Source of the DNA: Symploca sp. SIO1C2
Lineage (GTDB): Bacteria; Cyanobacteriota; Cyanobacteriia; Cyanobacteriales; Coleofasciculaceae
Assembly: GCA_010672925.1 (NCBI GenBank)
Contig: JAAHFP010000043.1
Span: 1-55,473, forward strand
Reading direction: 5' to 3'
Length of the DNA: 55,473 bases
A program made the translations under genes and the position numbers. Every line of letters starts with the position of its first letter. Position 1 is the first letter of the stretch. The notes under the pieces were generated by a model. That model was not told the origin of the DNA. It searched no databases and was given only the letters and a program-made list of their open reading frames with translations. This document shows positions 23,166-32,001 of the stretch, piece by piece.

Positions 23166-23987
23166 TCATTTTCCCAACTCTTGAGAACGTCGATAAGCAG
23201 CTTGCACAGCTTCAATTACCGCTGAACGAAAGCCAGCTTGTTCTAGGCTAGTAATCCCTGCAATAGTAGTACCGCCAGGACTAGTAACACGGTCTTTGAG
23301 TTGGGCTGGGTGCAATGCTGATTGCTGTAATAACTGAGCTGTTCCTAATACTGTAGCAAGAGCAAGTTGGGAAGCGATCGCTCGTGGTAATCCCGCTGCT
23401 ACACCCCCATCAGCCAGGGATTCAACCATTAGGGCGACATAGGCTGGACCTGATCCTGATAAACCAGTTACTGCATCCAGCAAGTATTCCGGTACTTCCA
23501 CTACTTCCCCTACTGCGCCAAAGATTTCCCTGGCCAATTCCAGATGGCTGGGTTGAGCCGTTTGACCTAGTGAGATCGCGGTAATTCCTGCTCCTACTGT
23601 TGCCGGAGTATTAGGCATGGCTCGAATTACTGGCTGATGCCTAAAAGCTGCTTCCAATCGGCTCAAAGGGACACCTGCTAAAATTGAAACCAGCACTGGC
23701 AGCTGTCCTCCTGCAAGATTGGTTTCACCAACTTCTGCCAGTTCCCCTGCTACAGTTTCAAAAACTTGAGGTTTAATTGCCAGTAATAGCACCTCCGATG
23801 CCTTCGCCGCTGATTGGTTATCCGATGTGACTTGGACACCGTATTTTTCCGCCAAAAACTCTCGTCTTGTTGCTTGGGGCTCACTAACTAAAATTGTCTC
23901 AGGGTGATACAGCTTGCGATCAATCAGGCGGGATAAGAGAGCTTCTCCCATAACTCCACCACCAATTAGACTCAACTTGCTCGTCAC
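23166..23987 (-). CDS. proC: Pyrroline-5-carboxylate reductase
   Basis: Makes proline from 1-pyrroline-5-carboxylate with NAD(P)H in the cytosol. 273 residues from the GTG at 23987, chosen because GGGAGTAGGTAGG lies just upstream and because it gives the usual N-terminus (VTSKLSLIGGGVMGEALL, dinucleotide-binding Gly-rich loop). Further motifs are the C-terminal signature LSGSGPAYVALMVESLADGGVAAGLPR and DRVTSPGGTTIAGI. An ATG 17 codons upstream is the alternative. It is the last gene of a sepF-proC pair in the conserved cyanobacterial order; a repeat-rich gap of 370 bases separates it from sepF. Confidence 0.95.
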   Translation of the reverse strand: MTSKLSLIGGGVMGEALLSRLIDRKLYHPETILVSEPQATRREFLAEKYGVQVTSDNQSAAKASEVLLLAIKPQVFETVAGELAEVGETNLAGGQLPVLVSILAGVPLSRLEAAFRHQPVIRAMPNTPATVGAGITAISLGQTAQPSHLELAREIFGAVGEVVEVPEYLLDAVTGLSGSGPAYVALMVESLADGGVAAGLPRAIASQLALATVLGTAQLLQQSALHPAQLKDRVTSPGGTTIAGITSLEQAGFRSAVIEAVQAAYRRSQELGK

Positions 23988-24038
23988 CCTACCTACTCCC
24001 TGATGCTTACAACCAATTGTTTTTCGATTGGCGTTCAA

Positions 24039-24360
24039 TAATTGATAATGAACAATGGATAATGGATAATTACCTCTCCTTGAAAGAAGGGAATTGAACT
24101 TAAGGAAAATATTTTCTCTTTATTTTCTTCATAAATGAAGAGACTTTAGACCAAATTAACCAATTATCAATTATCAATTGTCCATTGATGAAATACTCCT
24201 ACACTATCCTGGGGATAAGTGTAGGCTCCCCAATAAATCTACTTGTCTTGTCGAAGATTAAGGCGATTTTTGAAAATGATTTTACCCGTGATGTGGTGCG
24301 TTACACTATGCGCTTCCACACCCTACAATAGTACATTTATGGAAATCACCTAACTGAACT
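24039..24360. other. Repeat-rich spacer between proC and sepF
   Basis: No gene. ATAATGGATAATGG and ATTATCAATTATCAATTG repeats form a long imperfect inverted repeat (about 24035-24080 with 24155-24190). 24290-24335 is a second copy of the GATGTGGTGCGTTAC...CACACCCTAC repeat seen at 2289. Confidence 0.5.
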
Positions 24361-24948
24361 TTACTGAGCCATTCGCTCCGGCTCAGATGCCCAAGCAGGG
24401 GTAGGAATTGATGAAGGTTCGCTTCTTTGAGGTGTAGGTACTTCGTGAATAACCCCAGACTGAGTGCTAACCTGGACACAACTAGGAGTAAATAAGAATA
24501 TGCTTTCCCCGATTCTCTCCTGATGGCCATCAATAGCATAAGTACCACCAGCAACAAAGTCTACAGCTCTTTGTGCTTGGTCTGGATCCATAATTGTCAG
24601 GTTTAAGACTACTGACTTACGCTCTCGTAATGCTTGTATTACCTGAGGCATTTCTTCAAAAGAACGGGGCTCAATCACGGCTACTTCGGAAATACCGTTA
24701 ACAGCTCCAGGCATACCAATTACATTATTCATTGAAGTCCCTCCTACCCCTACTTCTGAGCCTATATTAGACCGCTCTCTAATGCGACGTCGCATCGGAC
24801 GCTCTTCTTCCATTGGTGCTTGGACTGGCTGCTCTTGCGGATAAAGATTTTGGTAAGCGTCTGGCTCCACCCCATCGTAATCATATTCGTATTCTGCTGA
24901 TTCATTGAGACCAACGAAATCTCGTAGCTTGTTAAAAATGTTACTCAT
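24361..24948 (-). CDS. sepF: Cell division protein SepF
   Basis: 195 residues. An N-terminal helix ([15 protein letters not shown]) that binds membrane is followed by an acidic, Arg-rich flexible linker (about 17-85) and the SepF domain (about 86-165: [68 protein letters not shown]). SepF ties FtsZ filaments to the membrane at the division site and is the main Z-ring tether in cyanobacteria besides ZipN. GGAGAG lies 10 bases before the ATG. It keeps its conserved place upstream of proC. Confidence 0.93.
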   Translation of the reverse strand: MSNIFNKLRDFVGLNESAEYEYDYDGVEPDAYQNLYPQEQPVQAPMEEERPMRRRIRERSNIGSEVGVGGTSMNNVIGMPGAVNGISEVAVIEPRSFEEMPQVIQALRERKSVVLNLTIMDPDQAQRAVDFVAGGTYAIDGHQERIGESIFLFTPSCVQVSTQSGVIHEVPTPQRSEPSSIPTPAWASEPERMAQ

Positions 24949-25681
24949 AGTAGTTGACTCTCCATCACAATTTCATTTTGACTCTAGAAACCAAACTATT
25001 GGTAGCCTGTAATACATTACCCTCAAACGAGGTTTTTTTTTCAGAAGCAGACACCAACAAGGAAAACCGTTAACCTACCAATCATCTTACCTAAGACCAA
25101 TCCATCCTCAATCTTTCTAAACCAAGCCAAAATTATACACCAGCTTTCCGAAAGAAGGAGGCAAGGGGCAGGAGGCTCCGAGGCAGCAAGGCTTGTAGGG
25201 TAAGCTTAAATAAAAAGCTTTTTTTCACGCTTTGGGTTATTTCGCTACACTGCCCTACATTCATCAGTAAAAATACGGATATCATGCCTCTAGATGCCTT
25301 GAATGCCTAAGGTAAAGGCCACAAAATGGTTACGATGAATATATAGCAAGTCGAATTGAGTTGTAAACATACAAGCGAGGAGAGGGAACTTTAGAACGGG
25401 GAACAAGGAAATTTTACATTTACAGTAGACATTATACTATCGTGACCGCTTTTACTTTGACTTGTAAGTGGGGAATTGGGAATTGGGAAGTGGGAAGAGT
25501 CTACTTTCATCCTAATAGTGGTGAAATTTTTTCATCGGGACTGCCTTCTGACTTGAAAGTAGGCAACAGGCAACAGGGAAGAAGTTACTTTTATCACCAC
25601 CAGGTGATAAATTGTTCATGGGGACTGCCTCCTGCCTCCTGCCTCCTGCCTCCTGCCTTCTGCCTCCTGCCTTCTGCCTCC
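24949..25681. other. Spacer where pipY would be expected
   Basis: Between pipX and sepF most cyanobacteria carry pipY (a YggS-type PLP-binding protein of about 220 residues). I find no such frame on either strand of these 733 bases. The space holds AT-rich DNA, a C/G-rich GGAGGCAAGGGGCAGG stretch at 25156-25180 and, from 25470 to 25680, a modular repeat: GGGAATTGGG, then ACTTTCATCC...GGTGAAATTTTTTCAT..GGGACTGCC, then CCTGCCTCCTGCC. Confidence 0.6.
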
Positions 25682-25951
25682 TCATTGGAAAGTTTGGCGA
25701 TGGATACTCTGAAGCTGATCTAATTCAGTTGAGGATCCAGTGCGACGCATTACCCTAAGACGATTTTCCACTAGCAGACGAGCGTCAGAACGAGTGATTG
25801 GTTCAAAGGTAAGACCAGTAGTAGTCGTAGTAACCTTAAAAAATAAGCGCTGGGCATAGAGGGTGGTGAATAATTCCTGGTGCTCTTCTATCATGCAAAC
25901 TCGAAAGAGCAGACCAAATGTTGGGTGATTTAGGTAAGTTTCTGTGTTCAT
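25682..25951 (-). CDS. pipX: PipX, NtcA coactivator that binds PII
   Basis: 89 residues from the ATG at 25951 (MNTETYLNHPTFGLLFRVC), which matches the family N-terminus; the frame is open 8 codons further. PipX swaps between the nitrogen regulator NtcA (with 2-oxoglutarate) and PII protein. It has a Tudor-like N-terminal domain (YLNHPTFGLLFRVCMIEEHQELFTTLYAQRLFFKVTTTTTGLTFEPITRSDARLLVENRLR) and C-terminal helices (LDQLQSIHRQTFQ). Its usual operon partner pipY is absent from the position downstream. Confidence 0.92.
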   Translation of the reverse strand: MNTETYLNHPTFGLLFRVCMIEEHQELFTTLYAQRLFFKVTTTTTGLTFEPITRSDARLLVENRLRVMRRTGSSTELDQLQSIHRQTFQ

Positions 25952-25975
25952 TAAAGTATCTGCTGGAAATACCAA

Positions 25976-26296
25976 TCCCTAGAGTATTGGGAGATGTCAT
26001 CTGGTCAAGCACCGAGTGCTGATTTTGCCTTTTCAGCTGTACAGGTCTCGAAATAATAGTCTCATTCTATTATCAACTGAGCCAATTTATACCAAAACCC
26101 TGTAGAGACCTTCCATGCAACGTCTCTACAATATGGAGCATGACTTTTCAGCGCTGGATTTGGTTTCAGTCTTCAGCAGCAATACGTAGGGTTTGCTTCA
26201 GGAAGTCGTAACTTTCGCGTTTGAATAGGTGGTAGGTGGTAGGTGGCAGGTGGTAGGTAAGGTTAAATGGTATTAGGTTTTAGGGAATTTTCATCA
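25976..26296. other. Spacer with palindrome and GGTGGTAGG repeats
   Basis: No gene. 26101-26130 is a diverged copy of the 28-bp palindrome of 9514-9541. 26228-26258 is a short AGGTGGTAGGTGG array (reverse of the CACCTA family) just downstream of the ecfT stop. The pipX promoter should lie in 25952-26040. Confidence 0.5.
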
Positions 26297-27190
26297 TCAG
26301 TGTCCCATTCCTCCCCAAACCAACCTTGCTGTCCAAAACAAGCCTAAACTAGCCATTGCCATCCAGTCGTACCAGTGCAGACGCAACTGATGCCATTGTA
26401 CTAAATGCTCATTGGGACTAGTAAATCCCCTGACAGTCATAGCTTTAGCAATTTGCTCAGCTCTTAAGAGGAGGTTTTCCAGCAATCGTTCCGAAACCAT
26501 TAACCAGACTTGCAGGCTATTGCGGATCCCCAGCTTTTTCCAGTTGATGGCACGGGTACGTATAGAACGAATCAAATTTTGCACTTCTTCGAGCACCAGA
26601 GGAATAAAACGCAAAGACAGAGTTAAGGTAAGGACAATTTCCGTTACAGGCACATTGAAACGCCTTAGGGGTCTCATCAAGCTTTCTAAGCCTTCGGTAA
26701 TTTCTTCTGGTGCGGTGGTGAGTAAGTAGAGATTGCAGCTGTAGATGAGGGTGAAAATCAAGGTACTGATGCGAATTGCTAAATCCAAAGACCGACGAGT
26801 AATGGTGAGATTGAGTAGCCCTTGATGTAACTCCCAAACAATATAATTGTAGGAAGTCGGCTCCGGTAAAACTGGTTCGTAGGGCGGAAGTCGCGGTTGA
26901 TGCTCGACATTGAGTCCATCAGGAGCAAATACGGCAATAACCAAGACAAAGAAACTCAACATCAGCAACCAACCCATTTGCTGCCGCCACACTCGCAAGG
27001 GAATGGCAGTTGTTAGAGTAATCAGAATCAGCAACATTACCAGTCCTATACGCCAGTAGGGATGAGCTAACAAGGGAGCCAAGAGGAAGCTCATTAGCCA
27101 GATTAATTTAACTCTAGAATCTAGATAATGCAGCCAGGTTACTGGTTGTTCTAAGTATAGTCCTATGGGTAGCGATCGCAGTAAATCCAT
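26297..27190 (-). CDS. EcfT/CbiQ-type energy-coupling transmembrane protein
   Basis: 297 residues. Five to six hydrophobic segments (for example LIWLMSFLLAPLLAH, IGLVMLLILITLTTAI, MGWLLMLSFFVLVIAVFA, STLIFTLIYSCNLYLLTT). The two Ala-Arg-Gly-type coupling motifs of EcfT are recognisable: SIRTRAINWK and AMTVRGFTSP. EcfT connects ATPases to substrate-binding S components in vitamin and metal uptake. No ATPase or S-component gene is adjacent, so the substrate is unknown. It follows der on the same strand, as in other cyanobacteria, with a TTGGTTATTTGTTG repeat between them. Confidence 0.88.
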   Translation of the reverse strand: MDLLRSLPIGLYLEQPVTWLHYLDSRVKLIWLMSFLLAPLLAHPYWRIGLVMLLILITLTTAIPLRVWRQQMGWLLMLSFFVLVIAVFAPDGLNVEHQPRLPPYEPVLPEPTSYNYIVWELHQGLLNLTITRRSLDLAIRISTLIFTLIYSCNLYLLTTAPEEITEGLESLMRPLRRFNVPVTEIVLTLTLSLRFIPLVLEEVQNLIRSIRTRAINWKKLGIRNSLQVWLMVSERLLENLLLRAEQIAKAMTVRGFTSPNEHLVQWHQLRLHWYDWMAMASLGLFWTARLVWGGMGH

Positions 27191-27192
27191 TA

Positions 27193-27273
27193 TTGGTTAT
27201 TTGTTGTTGGTTATTTGTTGTTGGTTATTTGTTGTTGGTTATTTGTTGTTGGTTATTTGTTGTTGGTTATTTG
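27193..27273. repeat. TTGGTTATTTGTTG tandem array
   Basis: About five near-identical 17-base units of TTGGTTATTTGTTG(TTGG), directly upstream of the ecfT start on the minus strand. The array and the DNA behind it fill the 220 bases between der and ecfT. Confidence 0.85.
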
Positions 27274-27411
27274 AACAACCGGTAATATCCAATCTGCATT
27301 TAAAAAGATAATTGCTCAACATTGCATACGATTCTGTTGCCAGATGAGCTGTTGCCTCTTGCCTTCCAACACTAATAACCTATGCAACCAAACCGAACAT
27401 TGTCTAATAAA

Positions 27412-28800
27412 TTAAACGCGAGTCGCACGGTTGGCATTGCTCTGCATTTCAACTTCCCTGGGTTTTTTACCCCGCCAGATCAAACGAATTGGTGTGCCGG
27501 TGAAGCCCAACTGTTGGCGGAATTGACGTTCAATATAGCGGCGATAATTTTCACCGAAGCGTTTGGGGTCATTGACAAACAAAGTCATAGTTGGTGGTTG
27601 ACTTTTTACTTGAGTACCGTAGTAGATTTTCCCCTGACGCCCTTGCCTATTGGTGGGAGGACTGTGCCAGCTAACAGCTTCTTGTAGGACTTCATTAATT
27701 ACTGAAGTGCCAACACGCCGTTGGTGCTGTGCTGCTGCCTTATCGACTAAATCGAGAATTTTTTCTACTCGTTTACCAGTCAAAGCACTGACAAAAATCA
27801 TTTCTGCCCAATCAACAAAATGCAGTCGGTCTTTGAGCAATTTTTCTTGTTCGTAGATAGTGTAGGAATCTTTTTCCACTGCATCCCACTTATTAACTAC
27901 AATAATCGCGGCTCTGCCCTCATCTGCAATTCTACCAGCTAGTTTTTGGTCTTGTTCTGTGACCCCATCAAGGGCATCAATGACTAGTAAGACTACATCT
28001 GATCTACGAATTGCTTTAAAGGCACGATTAATACCAAAAAATTCTGGACCGTAATCAACATTTTTCTTTTTGCGAATGCCAGCGGTATCGATAAGGCGAT
28101 AGTTTTTCCCTTCGATACCATTTTCTTGATCACCAGCCCGTTCTACCACCATATCTATGGTATCGCGGGTAGTGCCAGAGATGGGGCTAACAATCGAGCG
28201 ATTTTCCCCAGTGAGGGTATTCAATAAGCTAGATTTACCAACATTGGGACGTCCCACGATCGCGACTCTAATCTCAGGAGTATCTGGAATTGCATCGACA
28301 GGTGGTAAGTAGGTAATCAATTGATCCAGCAGTTCACCAGTACCACCACCATGAATACCAGAGACGGGGAAGGGTTCTCCTAAGCCTAGTTCCCAAAATT
28401 GAGATGCTTGGATCAGTCCTTGTTGAGGAGATTCGCATTTGTTGACAGCTAGTAGCACCGGTACTGATTGTTGGCGCAACCAGTTGGTTAGGGCTTCATC
28501 AGCAGCAGTTAAGCCCATTTGCCCATCCACTACTAATATTGCCACACTCGCTTCTTGTAACACTGCCATGGCCTGTTCTCGAATCAGGGGCAAGAATTCG
28601 GTATCATCATCAAAGACCAAGCCACCAGTATCAACAACCGAGTATTCTCTGTCCTGCCAGAAAGCATTACGATAAGTGCGATCGCGGGTTACTCCGGGCT
28701 CATCGTGTACAATAGCATCATTAACACCAGCCAAACGGTTGACCAGAGTAGATTTGCCCACATTTGGGCGTCCGATAACCGCAACAATAGGTAAAGTCAT
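27412..28800 (-). CDS. der: Ribosome biogenesis GTPase Der
   Basis: 462 residues with two tandem GTPase domains and a C-terminal KH-like domain, which is diagnostic for Der/EngA, an assembly factor of the 50S subunit. First domain: GRPNVGKST (10-18), DTGG, NKCE. Second domain: [10 protein letters not shown] (about 183), DTAG, NKWD. The KH-like tail is at about 365-462 ([53 protein letters not shown]). It is first of the der-ecfT-pipX-sepF-proC gene order on the minus strand. Confidence 0.96.
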   Translation of the reverse strand: MTLPIVAVIGRPNVGKSTLVNRLAGVNDAIVHDEPGVTRDRTYRNAFWQDREYSVVDTGGLVFDDDTEFLPLIREQAMAVLQEASVAILVVDGQMGLTAADEALTNWLRQQSVPVLLAVNKCESPQQGLIQASQFWELGLGEPFPVSGIHGGGTGELLDQLITYLPPVDAIPDTPEIRVAIVGRPNVGKSSLLNTLTGENRSIVSPISGTTRDTIDMVVERAGDQENGIEGKNYRLIDTAGIRKKKNVDYGPEFFGINRAFKAIRRSDVVLLVIDALDGVTEQDQKLAGRIADEGRAAIIVVNKWDAVEKDSYTIYEQEKLLKDRLHFVDWAEMIFVSALTGKRVEKILDLVDKAAAQHQRRVGTSVINEVLQEAVSWHSPPTNRQGRQGKIYYGTQVKSQPPTMTLFVNDPKRFGENYRRYIERQFRQQLGFTGTPIRLIWRGKKPREVEMQSNANRATRV

Positions 28801-29207
28801 AAAGAATGTAGAATTAAGAATGTAGAATGTAGAATTGACCGTTCTTTAATTTAACAATTTACTGGGTGTAGGGTGTAAATTGTCCCAAACCCGATTAACC
28901 CCTCCTTATCAACTTTCGTGTTGCTATTCTTTTTTTTCTACACCGGGTGAAGTGAAATTTTGGGTGAGATTTCTTGAACTTTGTATCCAAACATTATCAG
29001 TTCTCTTTTCTTCTTCAGCTCCCTCAGCTCCCTCAGCTCCCTCAGCTCCTCAGCTCCCTCAGCTCCCTCAGCTCCTCAGCTCCCTCAGCTCCCTCAGCTC
29101 CCTCAGCTCCCTCAGCTCCCTCAGCTCCCTCAGCTCCCCCAGCTCCCTCAGCTCCCCCGCTCCCCCGCTCCTCCGCTCCTCCCCTCACCCCCTACACCCT
29201 ACCAACT
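28801..29207. repeat. CAGCTCCCT 9-bp array and flanking spacer
   Basis: 29014-29180 is a tandem run of CAGCTCCCT/CAGCTC units (about 18), followed by CCCCGCTCCTCCGCTCC. Because the unit is 9 bp, all three forward frames stay open and give spurious proteins rich in APS, LSS or PQL. The remainder (28801-29013) is AT-rich, with no gene seen; GAATGTAGAATGTAGAA repeats precede the der start. Confidence 0.85.
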
Positions 29208-30068
29208 TTATAACCAACCCCCTGCAGCGAGGCGAAGCAGTCTTTGCACAGGAATTCTGCTATGAATACTTACCCTAGGTATTTGATAGTTATCTTTAGA
29301 CCACCAACCTAATTTGAAGGTTGAATTATTATACAGATATCCTGATAAGTAGTATTTAGATGCATACTTTCTAACCTGGTCATTGACTTCTCCAAAGGGA
29401 TAAGCGATATGAGCAGCTACGGTTTTTTCGGGGTCTAGATCTTGGGTACATTTTCTGAGGATTTCCTGGGAGCTTAACAACTCTTTCTGTAGCTCATTAA
29501 CCTGAAGAGTCGTCAAGTCTTTGTGGTTTGCTCCGTGGGATTGCAGGTCATAAAAACCTTTTTCTAAACCTTCTCGAAAATCTGCACAACTAGCATGGTC
29601 TAGCTCTACTCCTTTGACCCCCAAAAAAGGAGGATTGAGGAACCAAACAAACTTAATTTTTTGGTTATACTTAGCTTCAATGCTTTCTGCTAAAGCAATT
29701 AAATTGACATGGGCAGATTTATAGCCATCATCAATGGTGAGCATAACTTTCCTTTGACCTTGATGCTCCTCAGGTATTTTCTTTCGGTTCACATTGAGAA
29801 AATAATCATACAGTTCTTGGGAGGAAAGAAACCAATAATTGTCAACTACTAAAGAGTCTATAAATTTTTCTAAATCTTGCTTAGTGTAATCTCCATCAGA
29901 TTGAATGCGCTTGGGAGGGAGATCATCGGGATTATCTAGGTTAATAATATCGTGGAAGCCAAAAATAGCAATTTCATCTGTTATTACCTCAAACATAACT
30001 CTAGTTAGCACTAATCCCAAGATTAAAGCCAGCAAAAAGCTAGTGAGACGTTTTCTTCGGATAGTCAT
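29208..30068 (-). CDS. Membrane-anchored polysaccharide deacetylase (CE4)
   Basis: 286 residues from the ATG at 30068 (MTIRRKRLTSFLL), with GAGTTTGCT before it; eight upstream codons are also open. One transmembrane segment or signal anchor at about 8-28. The NodB-like domain carries motif 1 LTIDDGYKS, motif 2 SHGANHKDL (metal-binding His residues) and motif 3 AYPFGEVN. Such enzymes remove N-acetyl or O-acetyl groups from cell-wall or extracellular polysaccharide outside the cytosol. It lies just downstream of an ABC ATPase gene on the same strand and close to the export genes at 31-33 kb. Confidence 0.85.
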   Translation of the reverse strand: MTIRRKRLTSFLLALILGLVLTRVMFEVITDEIAIFGFHDIINLDNPDDLPPKRIQSDGDYTKQDLEKFIDSLVVDNYWFLSSQELYDYFLNVNRKKIPEEHQGQRKVMLTIDDGYKSAHVNLIALAESIEAKYNQKIKFVWFLNPPFLGVKGVELDHASCADFREGLEKGFYDLQSHGANHKDLTTLQVNELQKELLSSQEILRKCTQDLDPEKTVAAHIAYPFGEVNDQVRKYASKYYLSGYLYNNSTFKLGWWSKDNYQIPRVSIHSRIPVQRLLRLAAGGWL

Positions 30069-30168
30069 AGCAAACTCAAAACACTCCGACAATTTCTCAA
30101 TTCACAAATTTACCATCTACCGTTGACCAATGACCAATGACAAACAACAAACAACCAATCACAACAAT

Positions 30169-30927
30169 TCAAACCCACTCTTGAGCCGCTTGAGCTTCAG
30201 CTTGCACTAATTGCTCTCGTAACTGTTGCCAATCAATTTGGTCAGCTGGGGTATTTTGGAGGAGCTGGCTATTTTGGAGATACAAGACTCTGGTACAGAA
30301 GAGTTGAGCTATATCCAACTGATGATTTACCATCACAATAGTCATGTTACCCTTGAGAGCCAAATCAGTTAAGCAGCTAAGTAAGCGAGAGGCAATACCA
30401 GCATCAAGGGCAGAAGTTGGTTCATCTAGTAGTAAAATTTTAGGCTGGGCAACTAAAGCTCGTGCGATCGCTACTAATTGTCGTTGTCCTACAGATAGTT
30501 GCAACTCAGTTCGTTCTAACCACTCCCCTGGGATGAGCAACTGCTCTCGATAGGTTTCGATTCGCTCGTTAATGGTGGCTTGAGGTAAATTCTGTAACCG
30601 CAGGGGATAAGTTAAGGCTTCTCTAACTGTCATGCCCAATAACTTGGGTTCTTGAGCAACCAACATCACCTGTCGCCGTAATTCTAGGATCGGAATATTT
30701 CTGATGTCCCGATTTTCTAGGTGAATTTCTCCCCGCGTTGGCTCACTCAGACGATTCAACAGGCGCAACAGAGAAGTTTTACCAGCACCGGAAGGACCAA
30801 TCAAGCAAACGCGATCGCCAGGGAACACCTCGAAGGAAATATCTGTTAGTATTGGCGCACCTGTAACTTGACCTTTGATGGAGGTGACAAGACTCACCTG
30901 TTTCAGCTGTAGTTGGCCATTGGTCAT
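30169..30927 (-). CDS. ABC transporter ATP-binding protein
   Basis: 252 residues. Walker A GPSGAGKTS, Q-loop VAQEPKLL, signature LSVGQRQL (V in place of the usual second G), Walker B KILLLDEPTSALD and H-loop MVNHQLD. The organisation resembles single-domain ATPases of the FetA/YbbL or amino-acid/phosphate importer type. No permease gene is adjacent, so its membrane partner and substrate are unknown. The start ATG sits in a TTGGTCATTGGTTATTGG spacer repeat (read on the other strand), leaving no clear ribosome binding site. Confidence 0.85.
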   Translation of the reverse strand: MTNGQLQLKQVSLVTSIKGQVTGAPILTDISFEVFPGDRVCLIGPSGAGKTSLLRLLNRLSEPTRGEIHLENRDIRNIPILELRRQVMLVAQEPKLLGMTVREALTYPLRLQNLPQATINERIETYREQLLIPGEWLERTELQLSVGQRQLVAIARALVAQPKILLLDEPTSALDAGIASRLLSCLTDLALKGNMTIVMVNHQLDIAQLFCTRVLYLQNSQLLQNTPADQIDWQQLREQLVQAEAQAAQEWV

Positions 30928-31113
30928 TGGTTATTGGTTATTAGCATAATAATTAATTGTAAGCTGTTGTGTATTTAAACTGCATACTGGTGAAATCCGA
31001 TAAAAAAGATATATCCGGTTCTCCTGTTGCCTTTTATAGCAGTTCTTGTATCTGTGAGGTATATCTCCTATTCCCAATTCCCCATTCCCAAAAAACAATC
31101 CGGTCAGCAATCA

Positions 31114-31875
31114 ATGAAATCATCTAGTATGCTCCAATCAATGACCAAATGGCGCATTCTTTCCAGAATTGCCGTAGTAGGTTTTTTGTTCGCTTTAGTG
31201 GCTTTTGGGGCAGTACCTGGTTACTGGACAGGAAACTGGCCTTGGGCTAAACTACCACCAGTCACAAACCTGAAGCAGATCAAAGCTATCCGCAACCAAG
31301 GACTGGAGATTCCTGGTTGGCAAACCCTGGAACAAGCAATCGTGAGTATTGGTGGTAATAAATGGTCTTTTCAGAGAATCCAGCAAGACAACCAAAAACC
31401 ATTGCTCCTGCTGCTACTTCCCCAAAATGGTCCTAAGTCACAACCTCAGGTTGAGTGGGCAGATATCAATGGATTTTTTCAAACCTATGCCAGAACACAA
31501 ACTAAAGGTAAATGGCAGACAGATTCTTACACTAAACTCCTGTTTACTGCGGAAACTTCAACACCGACAACTTCAGTAGCCCAGGTAAAAGCCCGTTTAT
31601 TTCGTGCTTGGAATGGGCAGCAGACTTTTGCCATGGTGCAATGGTATGCCTCACCAGAGGGGGGCTATTCTGTTCCCAGCCACTGGTTTTGGAGTGATCA
31701 ATTTGCTCAGTTGCATCGCAAGAGAGTTCCTTGGGTTGCCGTCTGCCTTCAGATCCCCATTAAACCTTTAGGTAACATTGAAGAATATCAACCTTTAGCA
31801 GAATCTCTAGGAAAATTGATTCAGTCTACTCTGATGGCAGGTCCTTTTGCTGGAGAACCTAGCGAAAACGGGTGA
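31114..31875 (+). CDS. Cyanoexosortase B system-associated protein
   Basis: 253 residues from the ATG at 31114; the upstream open frame is CCCAATTCCCCATTCCC spacer repeat. One membrane segment at about 17-37 (IAVVGFLFALVAFGAVPGYW), then a soluble, mostly beta domain (VEWADINGFFQTYARTQTKGKWQTDSYTKLLFT, FRAWNGQQTFAMVQWYASPEGGYSVPSHWFWSDQ). This pattern is that of the protein found beside cyanoexosortase B, a membrane protease-transpeptidase linked with exopolysaccharide. The exosortase itself is not in this window. An outer-membrane export gene follows 126 bases downstream. Confidence 0.75.
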   Translation: MKSSSMLQSMTKWRILSRIAVVGFLFALVAFGAVPGYWTGNWPWAKLPPVTNLKQIKAIRNQGLEIPGWQTLEQAIVSIGGNKWSFQRIQQDNQKPLLLLLLPQNGPKSQPQVEWADINGFFQTYARTQTKGKWQTDSYTKLLFTAETSTPTTSVAQVKARLFRAWNGQQTFAMVQWYASPEGGYSVPSHWFWSDQFAQLHRKRVPWVAVCLQIPIKPLGNIEEYQPLAESLGKLIQSTLMAGPFAGEPSENG

Positions 31876-32001
31876 TACCAGTTCCAGGTTAGATACGCCG
31901 GTTTTGAGAAAGTTGGGGTATCTGTGTGGGAGAAAACCTTTATGTACGTTCGTTGCATTTATCATAAATAAACTCTTAACTTAACTCATTATTTATTACT
32001 T

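Noticed and set aside
25420-25445. NtcA-like site near pipX (GTA...TAC)
   Set aside because: The visible word has spacing GTA-N7-TAC, not N8, and lies about 500 bases downstream of the pipX start, so it is not a pipX promoter site.
25442-25723. 93-codon frame between sepF and pipX
   Set aside because: Its codons come from GGGAATTGGG and CCTGCCTCCTGCC blocks, and it overlaps the pipX gene on the opposite strand.
28880-29278. Three overlapping frames of 79-132 codons
   Set aside because: They are products of the 9-bp CAGCTCCCT array, which lacks stops in all frames.
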